Virus record (IMG/VR): IMGVR_UViG_3300030429_000047
Coordinates: 1 to 43,019 of that record
Origin: a virus
Length of the DNA stretch: 43,019 nucleotides
Strand: one strand, 5' to 3'
The notes below the pieces were generated by a model. It ran no database searches, was not told the DNA's origin, and saw only the letters and a list, made by a program, of their open reading frames with translations. How positions within the stretch are numbered: the stretch's first letter is position 1; every line of letters begins with the position of its first letter. A program made the position numbers and the translations under genes. Below are positions 1 through 5,833 of this stretch, in pieces.

Positions 1-2
1 CC

Positions 3-440
3 AAGGAGCATGAGGTCCACGATACCCTGCGTAACCGAGACGCCATGATCGCCAAGGCGCAAATAAACAACGGGTTCAGCCTGGAGTGGAAGTCCGTTGA
101 AAAAACGGTGTTCTATCCGGGAATGTCCGGACCGATCACGGTCAAGGAGCCGATGCCTGAGGTGAGCTACTCGCCGCCTGCTGATTTCAGCCAGCCGTTG
201 CCGACTGCACCGAGCGAACATCCGGTGTGGAAGACGGTCCGCAGTGTCGCAAAGGACGTTAAGGATGGAACTGTTATCGGTCTCGGAATCAATGCCGCCG
301 ACAATGTTTTCTCGGCTGCTGTGGGCAAACCGGATAACCGCTACAGCGGTGACGTGCAGTTTAACCAGAGCCACAACCAGGGCGACGGCACTGGCCCTGT
401 GACCAATACCACCTATCCACCGGCAGAGTCCGTTAAATGA
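3..440 (+). CDS. 5'-truncated phage protein of unknown function
   Basis: The reading frame is open from the window edge, so the gene begins outside and the internal ATG at 45 need not be its start. The visible C-terminal part is soluble, with a Pro-rich stretch (around YSPPADFSQPLPTAPSEHP) followed by a Gly/Asn-rich tail. I do not recognise a family. Its position directly before a DUF1353-type gene (4-bp overlap at 437) mirrors the lipoprotein at 40003-40659, which also has a Gly/Asn/Asp-rich C-terminus and lies just upstream of the DUF1353 gene at 41220. I infer a lysis-region or virion-associated protein of a different phage, with low certainty. Confidence 0.6.
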   Translation, partial: KEHEVHDTLRNRDAMIAKAQINNGFSLEWKSVEKTVFYPGMSGPITVKEPMPEVSYSPPADFSQPLPTAPSEHPVWKTVRSVAKDVKDGTVIGLGINAADNVFSAAVGKPDNRYSGDVQFNQSHNQGDGTGPVTNTTYPPAESVK

Positions 441-832
441 AATATTATCGCGGCTATAAATTCGTCTGTGCTGAAACATTTTCGGTACAGACGGACATCC
501 TCGGTTTTACAATCAAGGACACGCTCACCGACCTGCAACCGGACGGTAAACTCACAATCCAAAGATGGTATCCTTGGGACGGCAACAGCGGTCCGTGTGT
601 CGATTGCAAGTCATCAATCGAGGCAAGCGGCGTCCATGATGTCCTCTGTGACTATATAAATATGGGTTGGCTGCCGGACTACCTGCAGCCGATCGTAGAC
701 CAGGAATATTATAGGATAGCCGTGAGCAAAGGCATGTGGTGGCAGAGAGCGAGGGCCAGAATGTTGGCGATCCGGTGGTACATGACCGGTAAAGGCGCAA
801 AGCGATATACAAGGAAAATTCTCGAAGCGTAG
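437..832 (+). CDS. DUF1353-type phage protein
   Basis: A 131-residue protein. The block RWYPWDGNSGPCVDCKSS followed by VHDVLCDYINMGWLP matches the DUF1353-type pattern of a Trp/Asp/Gly segment, a Thr/Ser-rich strand and a conserved His-Asp (VHD). The biochemical role of this family is not established; members usually sit in phage lysis or tail-end regions. The start overlaps the upstream stop by 4 bp (ATGA), indicating translational coupling. It is distantly related in motif layout to the larger DUF1353 protein at 41220-41807. That gives two phage-end modules in one window, on opposite sides of an attachment site. Confidence 0.6.
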   Translation: MKYYRGYKFVCAETFSVQTDILGFTIKDTLTDLQPDGKLTIQRWYPWDGNSGPCVDCKSSIEASGVHDVLCDYINMGWLPDYLQPIVDQEYYRIAVSKGMWWQRARARMLAIRWYMTGKGAKRYTRKILEA

Positions 833-847
833 AAAAACGGACGGGAC

Positions 848-967
848 GGGGATGTTGATGCATCCCCCAACCACTCGACCGTGTAAAGGCACGGAAGGGG
901 TCGACAGGGTTCACCTGCTTAGTCCCGATGCTGGGTAGCACGCGGGGAGTTGTAGCAGATGAAGCTG
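848..967 (+). ncRNA. Candidate structured RNA upstream of dam
   Basis: The gap between the DUF1353 gene and the methylase has no ORF of its own but folds into consecutive hairpins. HP1: GGGGATG (848-854) pairs with CATCCCC (861-867). HP2: TCGA plus CCGTG (875-883) pairs with CACGG (890-894) and TCGA (901-904). HP3: CAGG (905-908) pairs with CCTG (914-917). HP4: TCCC and TGCT (923-932) pair with AGCA and GGGA (937-948), closed by loop GGGT. Four adjacent GC-rich hairpins suggest a real RNA or a long 5' leader of dam. No known family is recognised and there is no reverse transcriptase next to it. Confidence 0.4.
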
Positions 968-985
968 TAAATTAAAAGGCAAAAG

Positions 986-1753
986 ATGAAAGGAGTTATC
1001 CCCTATTTCGGCGGCAAATCTCGACTGGCAAAAACCATTATCAATAAAATCCCTGAGCACACCTGCTATGTAGAGGTATTTGCCGGGGGAGCGAGTGTAT
1101 TCTTTTCAAAAGAACCATCACAAGCAGAAGTTTTAAATGATCTCGACAGGGACTTGGTTACCTTGTATCGAGTGATCAAGCATCATCCCGAGGAACTTTA
1201 CAGGCAGTATAAATTCAGTCTAGTTTCCCGGTCTGAATTCGACAGAGAACAACAGGTCAACCCCGAGACCCTCACCGATGTACAAAGAGCGGCCCGTTAC
1301 CTGTTTCTGCAGAAGTGCGCCTTCGGTGGCCATATAACAGGACAGACTTTCGGAGTGTCTACAACTGGCAGACCTCGGTTTAATCTCCTCACTTTGGAGT
1401 CCACTATAGAAAAAGCATGGCAGCGCCTTGTACACGTCCAGGTCGAATGTAAGGACTTCCGTGACCTCATCCCCAGGTATGACCGACCACACTCTTTCTT
1501 TTTCCTTGATCCGCCGTATTGGAAGATCCCAGGCTATAAGCATGATTTTGCCGAACAGGATTTTTATGACCTCTGTGATATTTTAAAAGGCATCAAAGGC
1601 AAGTTCCTCATGACCATCAACGATACGCCTCGAGTCAGAGAAATATTCAGTGGCTTTTTGATTAAGGAGGCTACCCTGAAATACTCATGCTCCTCATCAA
1701 AAGAAAGCAGGGCGAAGGTAAGGACTGAGCTTCTAATTTCGAATTACAATTAG
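986..1753 (+). CDS. dam: D12-class DNA N6-adenine methyltransferase
   Basis: A 255-residue Dam-type enzyme that would transfer a methyl group from S-adenosylmethionine to adenine N6 in DNA. The N-terminal PYFGGK motif and the VFAGGASVFF motif form the SAM-binding part, NDLD follows, and LDPPYW near residue 178 is the catalytic DPPY motif. The length is normal for the class. Phage Dam proteins typically protect phage DNA from host restriction or alter regulation; the target site cannot be read from sequence. It is the last gene before the attachment site at 1939 and stands alone after the structured RNA region. No clear strong Shine-Dalgarno, but AAAAGGCAAAAG precedes the ATG. Confidence 0.88.
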   Translation: MKGVIPYFGGKSRLAKTIINKIPEHTCYVEVFAGGASVFFSKEPSQAEVLNDLDRDLVTLYRVIKHHPEELYRQYKFSLVSRSEFDREQQVNPETLTDVQRAARYLFLQKCAFGGHITGQTFGVSTTGRPRFNLLTLESTIEKAWQRLVHVQVECKDFRDLIPRYDRPHSFFFLDPPYWKIPGYKHDFAEQDFYDLCDILKGIKGKFLMTINDTPRVREIFSGFLIKEATLKYSCSSSKESRAKVRTELLISNYN

Positions 1754-1804
1754 CCGTCAGTGGACTATACGGTAGGCCGGGAATGTCGCAGCGCAGCCAT
1801 TGGG

Positions 1805-1842
1805 AAGTTTCTACGTTTACATGCAAAAGTTTCTACGTTTAC
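1805..1842. repeat. Two direct repeats near the left attachment site
   Basis: AAGTTTCTACGTTTAC occurs at 1805-1820 and again at 1827-1842, 22 bp apart, about 100 bp from the tRNA-like core at 1939. Direct repeats of this size and distance are typical of integrase arm-type sites. They could serve the recombinase of the left element. The surrounding interval 1754-1942 has no convincing gene. Confidence 0.45.
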
Positions 1843-1906
1843 GCGAAAGCTTACAATAGCGGGGGGCGTCAAGTGGTGGGGGACAGTGTGGGGGAAACCA
1901 AACAGG

Positions 1907-1942
1907 CACTTACCTCAAAATGAAGTAAGTGGCTGTTATTAT
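1907..1942. terminator. Weak hairpin at the end of the left element
   Basis: CACTTAC (1907-1913) pairs with GTAAGTG (1925-1931) around an 11-nt loop, followed by GGCTGTTATTATT. The stem is short and the T-tract poor, so terminator function is uncertain. It occupies the same position relative to the tRNA core as the strong terminator at 42889. Confidence 0.3.
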
Positions 1943-1987
1943 TGGTACGCCCGACTGGATTCGAACCAGTGACCTACGGCTTAGAAG
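1939..1987 (-). other. attL-type core: partial tRNA-Arg 3' half
   Basis: Read on the minus strand, 1987-1943 is the 3' half of a tRNA, from the anticodon (TCT of CTTCTAA) through the variable loop, T arm and acceptor strand to CCA. It matches the intact tRNA at 42930-42974 over 45 nt with four differences. All four lie in the T stem and form two compensating base pairs (ACTGG/CCAGT here, ATAGG/CCTAT there). The tRNA 5' half is absent. This is the usual product of tyrosine-integrase integration at a tRNA 3' end; the integrase gene lies 1.2 kb away. Confidence 0.85.
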
Positions 1988-2043
1988 TTACTCGTTTATC
2001 ATTATATCTATCTATATTTGCGACATATTTTGATCTTATAAAA

Positions 2044-2066
2044 CGACTACTGTAGTCACGCGACTA
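2044..2066. promoter_or_regulatory. Putative integrase arm-type sites, left end
   Basis: Three adjoining copies of a GTAGTC-like word: CGACTAC (2044-2050, inverted), TGTAGTCAC (2051-2059) and GCGACTA (2060-2066, inverted). The same TGTAGTCAC word occurs with two relatives at 42858-42888 beside the other attachment site. Matching clusters at both prophage ends and nowhere obvious in between suggest binding sites for the integrase arm-binding domain. Confidence 0.5.
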
Positions 2067-2348
2067 TTTCTTCTTTGGTGTTTTTTTCGGGTTAATTTCA
2101 GCAGCATCAAGGGTTGAATTGCTTTTTGTTTGCGCTTCAATCAAACCAATTTTATTTACCCCCAACATAACCCCAGGGACTTTAGAGTCGTCTGTGGGCC
2201 CCACTGCCCCAAAACCGAAGCTAAACTCAACGGCAAGATCATAAAGTCCTTCGTTTAGGCCATAATGTTTTACTAGCAATTCACCTATTTCTGCCAAGGT
2301 CAGGGGTTCTTTGACATGCTGCATGCTATTTAAATTAGTTGGTTGCAT
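2064..2348 (-). CDS. Small protein of unknown function, third gene of hicAB operon
   Basis: A 94-residue protein beginning MQPTNLNSMQHVKEPLTL. It overlaps the end of hicB by 14 bp and is therefore translationally coupled. The central part (about residues 20-75) looks like a compact alpha/beta domain and the C-terminus is Lys/Pro-rich (NPKKTPKKK). No family is recognised. The stop codon lies inside the putative integrase arm sites next to the attachment core, so this is the last gene of the prophage on this side. A role with the toxin-antitoxin pair is possible from context only. Confidence 0.65.
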   Translation of the reverse strand: MQPTNLNSMQHVKEPLTLAEIGELLVKHYGLNEGLYDLAVEFSFGFGAVGPTDDSKVPGVMLGVNKIGLIEAQTKSNSTLDAAEINPKKTPKKK

Positions 2349-2796
2349 TGGCTGTCCTTATGGCTGAAAAAACTGGAGCCTGAACCCCTGTTGCGAGTCC
2401 CGTACCCATTCCTTGATTCTCTGCAGTAACAAGAGTGTAGTGGTAATGGTTGGTCACTCCTGCGGAGGTGACGTATGCGGTTAGTGCCCTGACTGCGATG
2501 TCATTAAGATAAACCCCTTCCGTCTTTGCCCTCAATATACACTTCTTGTGGAGATCTGGGCTAACTCGCACGTTAAAAACACCTTTGAGGGGCTTTTGAG
2601 GTTCTTTCCCTATTTCCTTACATGTCTCCAGGTAATCATCAACAGCCTCCTCAAAAGCATGTTGAAGTTCTTCCGGAGTTCGGGCTTCGTATATTATCAA
2701 GTCGTTGACAAAAAGAATTTTCCCCCTACACACGCACCTATCCATATCGATTTCTGCGGTTCCTTCATATTCTTTGTATCGTAAAATATTCATCAT
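2335..2796 (-). CDS. hicB: HicB-family antitoxin
   Basis: HicB proteins neutralise HicA and repress their own operon. Here the N-terminal 70 or so residues (YKEYEGTAEID, LIIYEARTPEELQHAFEEAVDDYLE) form the degenerate RNase-H-like HicB fold. The segment FNVRVSPDLHKKCILRAKTE and the helix after it form a ribbon-helix-helix DNA-binding domain. The frame is open from a GTG right after the hicA stop, but AGGTG lies 6 nt before the ATG at 2796, which I take as the start. The C-terminal 40 residues after the RHH are an extra tail of unknown role. The gene directly follows hicA. Confidence 0.85.
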   Translation of the reverse strand: MMNILRYKEYEGTAEIDMDRCVCRGKILFVNDLIIYEARTPEELQHAFEEAVDDYLETCKEIGKEPQKPLKGVFNVRVSPDLHKKCILRAKTEGVYLNDIAVRALTAYVTSAGVTNHYHYTLVTAENQGMGTGLATGVQAPVFSAIRTANATN

Positions 2797-2805
2797 GGTG
2801 ATCAC

Positions 2806-3063
2806 CTATTTTAATCCGTACATTTTAAGATGTTCGACCAAATCAACAGCGCACCCCTTGTCAATACATGGGCTTGGGTGTGGCTGATGGCATAAAAACA
2901 ACGCGCCTGTCTCTTGATGGTAAAACTTCCTGCTCGATCCGCCTCGGCTTTTTAGCATTTTGTAGCCAATAGACTCGAGGTAATTTTTTAGCTCAGACCA
3001 TGTAATATTCGCCGGAGGTGGATGGGAAAATAGCTTATCCCTCGTTTTCTTGTGTTTAGCCAT
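2806..3063 (-). CDS. hicA: HicA-family mRNA interferase toxin
   Basis: An 85-residue protein of the small HicA fold, a double-stranded-RNA-binding-like toxin that cleaves mRNA. Visible signatures are SELKNYLESIGYKMLKSRGG, the KFYH strand and the LCHQPHPS segment. It belongs to the HicA subgroup with GGSSRKF instead of the more common G-S-H-H core, so which His is catalytic is unclear; candidates are the His of KFYH and of HQPHP. The gene is first in a three-gene operon with hicB and a small partner. Location between integrase and attachment site suggests an addiction function for prophage retention. Confidence 0.85.
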   Translation of the reverse strand: MAKHKKTRDKLFSHPPPANITWSELKNYLESIGYKMLKSRGGSSRKFYHQETGALFLCHQPHPSPCIDKGCAVDLVEHLKMYGLK

Positions 3064-3171
3064 ATTAGCAGAAACTCACCGAGAAGTGTAACTAAAAAAT
3101 AGTTACGATTAACATTGTTTTCAATACACGACATATGGTGTATTGGCTATCTGATGACATACAATAGAAAG

Positions 3172-4236
3172 CTATTTCGATGTTTCTCGTATCCGCCGCA
3201 TCTCCTCCCCAACAAAATCCTGCCGGACATGCACGTAAATTCTCTGAGTGGTCATCATTGACGCATGTCCGGCAAAATTCTGCAGGGCGTTCGGCGACAT
3301 CCCCTTCATTGCCAAAGCCGTGAGCCCGCTGTGTCTGAGCAAATGAGGGTTGATTTTCCGCTTGATCCCTGCCCTTCTTGCCGCCCTGTTGATCAGCGCC
3401 CGGGTGTCGACAAACTTCTCCCCTGTTTTATTACTAAGGGTCAAAAGACCTGACGGCCTGGCGTCCAGAGTCTTGCGCAGCTCCACCGCAAACCGTTCAG
3501 ACGCCCATGGCAATATGCGCTCCTTATTGCCCTTGCCGAGCACGGTGATCGTCTCATGATACTCGTCGATATCCTCGGCCGTCAGGCTGATCGCCTCAGC
3601 CACCCGCAAGGCCATGTCGCACAGGAGCAGGATGAGTAGTTTATATTCGGGATCGGCATGTTCGTAAAGCAGAGTCATCTGTCGGGGAGTGAGGACCATC
3701 ACTGCCGGCGGGCGGGTCAGCTTCGCCGGGAAAAGCGGGATGGTATAATTCAGTTCTTCACAGTGGCTATGTTCCGCCGCCCACTTGAGCAGCGATGACA
3801 GATAGCTCAATTCTTTGTTGATCGTTCGCTTTTTGACATACCGTGGAGGTTGGCCACGGCCTACTGCCGCTTTGTTGGCGATATCAAGCACCCTGCGGGC
3901 CTTATAGTTGTTGATTGCCGTGCGGGTGATATTGGCAGGCCGGAAGTTGCCAAAGTACGGTAGCCACGATTTCAGACAGTTTACCGCGTCCTTGTAGGTA
4001 GTGGCGGAAACCTCGTTGTGATAATACTCAAGCCAGGGCGCGACAAGATCTTTAACGGTCGGCGAAACGGCATTGACCACCTCACCCGGCGCCCTCCTGA
4101 GATCCTGTTCGATGGCGAGCGCCTCGCCTTTAGTCCCCTGGAAGATCTGCCGGACTCGCTTGCCCTTTCGCCCCTGGGGGTAAAAGTCAATGATCCACCA
4201 AGACGGTCCTTTTGTTGGATGTAATCTTACTGACAT
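3172..4236 (-). CDS. int: Tyrosine-family phage integrase
   Basis: A 354-residue site-specific recombinase. The N-terminal 50 residues (WWIIDFYPQGRKGKRVRQIF) look like a three-stranded arm-type DNA-binding domain. A SAM-like core-binding domain covers about 60-160 and the catalytic domain 180-350. Catalytic residues are visible: R211 in MALRVAEA, Lys near 235 in GKGNKER, H298 and R301 in HLLRH, H324 in GHASMM and nucleophile Y334 in TQRIYVH. It would join attP to the tRNA-Arg 3' end. The gene lies 1.2 kb from attL and reads toward it. Its first 26 codons recur twice upstream (4777-4854 and 5162-5239). Confidence 0.95.
   Translation of the reverse strand: MSVRLHPTKGPSWWIIDFYPQGRKGKRVRQIFQGTKGEALAIEQDLRRAPGEVVNAVSPTVKDLVAPWLEYYHNEVSATTYKDAVNCLKSWLPYFGNFRPANITRTAINNYKARRVLDIANKAAVGRGQPPRYVKKRTINKELSYLSSLLKWAAEHSHCEELNYTIPLFPAKLTRPPAVMVLTPRQMTLLYEHADPEYKLLILLLCDMALRVAEAISLTAEDIDEYHETITVLGKGNKERILPWASERFAVELRKTLDARPSGLLTLSNKTGEKFVDTRALINRAARRAGIKRKINPHLLRHSGLTALAMKGMSPNALQNFAGHASMMTTQRIYVHVRQDFVGEEMRRIRETSK
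4159..4236 (-). repeat. Integrase N-terminal repeat, copy 1 (inside int)
   Basis: The first 26 codons of the integrase gene. From the TGGTGGATC codons to GGGCAA, a stretch of about 41 nt is identical to copy 2 at 4777-4854; copy 3 at 5162-5239 is more diverged, mostly at third positions. Confidence 0.85.
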
Positions 4237-4316
4237 GTTTTAATGTTGCGTTCTAAGCAACTGCCATGATATCTATATTCCACAAAATGCAATATTCACA
4301 AAATGGAGAAAAAATA

Positions 4317-4490
4317 ATGGATCTTGAAAAATTGAGATGCGAAAAAATTGAGCTGCGACATGGTCTGCTTTTGTTAGTGGCAGAGTCATTCTACATGAAG
4401 GCCTCCAGGTCTGAAGAAGATATGTTGGCCAAAAAGCTTTTCTCCTTAAAAGCCAATCTCGCAAGGATAAAAGCAGATCGCCACGCCTAA
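4317..4490 (+). CDS. Small protein of unknown function, divergent from int
   Basis: A 57-residue protein starting MDLEKLRCEKIELRH. The ATG at 4317 is chosen over an upstream ATG at 4266 because GGAG lies about 8 nt before it. The sequence is mostly helical and charged with a Leu-rich core (LLLLVAESF), possibly a short coiled coil. It is the only plus-strand gene between 2000 and 7100 and lies between the divergent integrase and the convergent 80-residue gene. An excisionase would fit the position, but no helix-turn-helix or winged helix is evident, so no function is assigned. Confidence 0.5.
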   Translation: MDLEKLRCEKIELRHGLLLLVAESFYMKASRSEEDMLAKKLFSLKANLARIKADRHA

Positions 4491-4500
4491 TCCGCTGGTG

Positions 4501-4743
4501 CTATAGCTTCTCCTCCTCAAGGCAAAAAGCAAGGTCCTCCATGTTCATCGAGCGTACCTGAGAAGGAGTCCAGTTGTGTTTTTGCACCAAATAATAATAA
4601 ACGGCTTCAATCCCGTTCAAATTCTTGTATTGCCTTTTTTTAGCGATTTTGTTGCCGATAAGATAAAGACTTTGCATGATCGTTGTTTGCAGTTGACCAT
4701 GGGCATCTGCCATTTTTTCTTCTAATTTTTGTGCCTTATCCAT
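4501..4743 (-). CDS. Small protein of unknown function
   Basis: An 80-residue protein with an N-terminal helical region (MDKAQKLEEKMADAHGQL) and a C-terminal part (HNWTPSQVRSMNMEDLAFCLEEE) that reads like a compact helical domain. No family recognised. Its Shine-Dalgarno (AGGA about 6 nt upstream) is formed by the last codons of the 35-codon integrase-derived leader ORF at 4747-4854, which stops 3 nt before this ATG. Translation is therefore likely coupled to that leader. It converges on the small plus-strand gene at 4317-4490. Confidence 0.6.
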   Translation of the reverse strand: MDKAQKLEEKMADAHGQLQTTIMQSLYLIGNKIAKKRQYKNLNGIEAVYYYLVQKHNWTPSQVRSMNMEDLAFCLEEEKL

Positions 4744-4746
4744 TTT

Positions 4747-4854
4747 TTATCCTCGTGGTTTTTTTTTGATCGTTAGTTTGCCCTTTCGCCCCTGGGGGTA
4801 AAAGTCAATGATCCACCAGCCTGGGTCTTTTGTTGGGTGTTGGCGGACTGACAT
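4747..4854 (-). CDS. 35-residue leader peptide derived from the integrase N-terminus
   Basis: Too short for ordinary gene calling. It starts MSVRQHPTKDPGWWIIDFYP, runs through QGRKGK exactly as the integrase does, then continues LTIKKKPRG and stops three bases before the ATG at 4743. The codons ATC-AAA-AAA-AAA include a run of nine A residues. The N-terminal 26 codons are a copy of int codons 1-26 with an identical stretch of about 41 nt. It may be a translational leader for the 80-residue gene or a remnant of recombination. The preserved frame, start codon and stop placement argue against random debris. Confidence 0.55.
   Translation of the reverse strand: MSVRQHPTKDPGWWIIDFYPQGRKGKLTIKKKPRG
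4777..4854 (-). repeat. Integrase N-terminal repeat, copy 2
   Basis: Second copy of int codons 1-26, within the leader ORF 4747-4854. It shares about 41 identical nt with copy 1 in its 3' part; the 5' part differs mainly at third positions, and the upstream flanks of copies 1 and 2 show no similarity. Confidence 0.85.
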
Positions 4855-4936
4855 GACACTTATAGGGTAATTGACAAAGAGTATTGCATATTAGTCAATG
4901 TTAGTGGTAGAACATTTCGATAAGTGAAATAATAAA

Positions 4937-5239
4937 TCAACCATTCTTTTTTGGAGGCATATGTAATGATTCCACAGAATACACCCCAGGGCGCGCCTTC
5001 TTTGGCCAAGCTTCAAAACAAGCAGATATGCCGTCTGCTTCGGCTTTCCGATAAACCGATTTTGATAGTGTATCCATCTCAGCAAGCTGCTCGGATGTCA
5101 GCTCTAAAAAGGCTTCAAGCCTTTCTGCCGCCCAGCCGTATTCGGTAATGTATTTTAGTGATTTTCCTTTTCGCCCCTGGAGGTAAAAATCGATGATCCA
5201 CCAGTTTGGGTCTTTTGTTGGATGTGGGCGGACTGACAT
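4937..5239 (-). CDS. Protein fusing an integrase N-terminal segment to an unknown domain
   Basis: A 100-residue ORF. Residues 1-26 (MSVRPHPTKDPNWWIIDFYL then QGRKGK) are a third copy of the integrase N-terminus. Residues 27-100 (starting SLKYITEYGWAAERLEAF) are unrelated to the integrase and mostly helical up to about residue 60 (FLELTSEQLAEMDTLSKSV). No family recognised. The start lies 8 bp after the stop of the membrane-protein gene at 5248, in the same minus-strand operon. Whether the chimera is a working protein, for example a stand-alone arm-site binder, or an accident cannot be decided here. Confidence 0.55.
   Translation of the reverse strand: MSVRPHPTKDPNWWIIDFYLQGRKGKSLKYITEYGWAAERLEAFLELTSEQLAEMDTLSKSVYRKAEADGISACFEAWPKKARPGVYSVESLHMPPKKNG
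5162..5239 (-). repeat. Integrase N-terminal repeat, copy 3
   Basis: Third copy of int codons 1-26, forming the start of ORF 4937-5239. It differs from the other copies at several third positions and has YLQG instead of YPQG, consistent with divergence under coding constraint. Confidence 0.85.
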
Positions 5240-5247
5240 TGCTGACC

Positions 5248-5469
5248 TTATGTGGTCTCTTTGAGCCCGGCATTTATCTTTGGCTCAACCTTTGGCATAA
5301 AAGCCAGGATCAGCGTAACTATCCATGAAAAGATCAGAGTTAATAAGATCATCAGGGCTACATTTTTACCCCGGCTCACAGCAAGATTGGCGTTTATAAT
5401 AAAAGGCAAGATGAAACCGATTAAAAAAATAATTACGACAGTAGCACCAAATGTATCGAGACCGAACAT
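5248..5469 (-). CDS. Small membrane protein, superinfection-immunity-like
   Basis: A 73-residue protein with two predicted membrane helices, about residues 8-30 (ATVVIIFLIGFILPFIINA) and 40-58 (VALMILLTLIFSWIVTLILA). The arrangement of a first helix, a short RGKN loop and a second helix containing FSW resembles the superinfection immunity family (T4 Imm type), whose members block DNA entry of related phages. The resemblance is by layout and not certain. The start overlaps the upstream stop (TAATG). It sits in the repressor operon and so should be expressed in the lysogen, which fits an exclusion role. Confidence 0.6.
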   Translation of the reverse strand: MFGLDTFGATVVIIFLIGFILPFIINANLAVSRGKNVALMILLTLIFSWIVTLILAFMPKVEPKINAGLKETT

Positions 5470-5825
5470 TACAACCTCCTTATTTCTTCATCGTTTAGTT
5501 TGGACCAGTTTAAAGTTTTCGGATCATATTTTTTTTCTTCACTAAGAAACATCTCCCATGCAAAATCGAATTCCGTAAAAATGTTTCTTTGGAATGTCCA
5601 GTACGTTTTTACTTCCCACATATTTTTTTTAATTTGATCTCCCAAGGAAACGAGTCGGCAGTAATTCAAGGAAACGATAATTTTTTTTCTGGGTGTGAGA
5701 TTATCACTGCCCTTACGTTTTTCATATCCTGTCAGTCCAACGTAATAATCATGATGTGACAGGTACCAGCCTTTTTCTTCAAAATGTGGTTTTAAACGCT
5801 CAAAGTGTGTTTTAAGTTGATTCAT
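5469..5825 (-). CDS. Phage protein of unknown function
   Basis: A 118-residue soluble protein starting MNQLKTHFERLKPHF. An upstream in-frame TTG exists, but the ATG at 5825 just after the BRCT gene is the likelier start. The sequence is rich in aromatic and charged residues (GWYLSHHDYYVGLTGYEKRK, WEVKTYWTFQRN). No family recognised. The gene is sandwiched in the minus-strand lysogeny operon between the BRCT gene and the immunity-like membrane protein. The stop overlaps the next start, so the genes are co-translated. Confidence 0.6.
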   Translation of the reverse strand: MNQLKTHFERLKPHFEEKGWYLSHHDYYVGLTGYEKRKGSDNLTPRKKIIVSLNYCRLVSLGDQIKKNMWEVKTYWTFQRNIFTEFDFAWEMFLSEEKKYDPKTLNWSKLNDEEIRRL

Positions 5826-5833
5826 GATCTTTT

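Noticed and set aside
848-1753. Retron (structured RNA next to dam)
   Set aside because: No reverse transcriptase lies in the visible sequence and the hairpins do not show a recognisable msr/msd layout.
1760-1972. 70-residue ORF running into the tRNA fragment
   Set aside because: It crosses the att core and direct repeats and ends in ARLDSNQ, the usual false translation of a tRNA 3' half.
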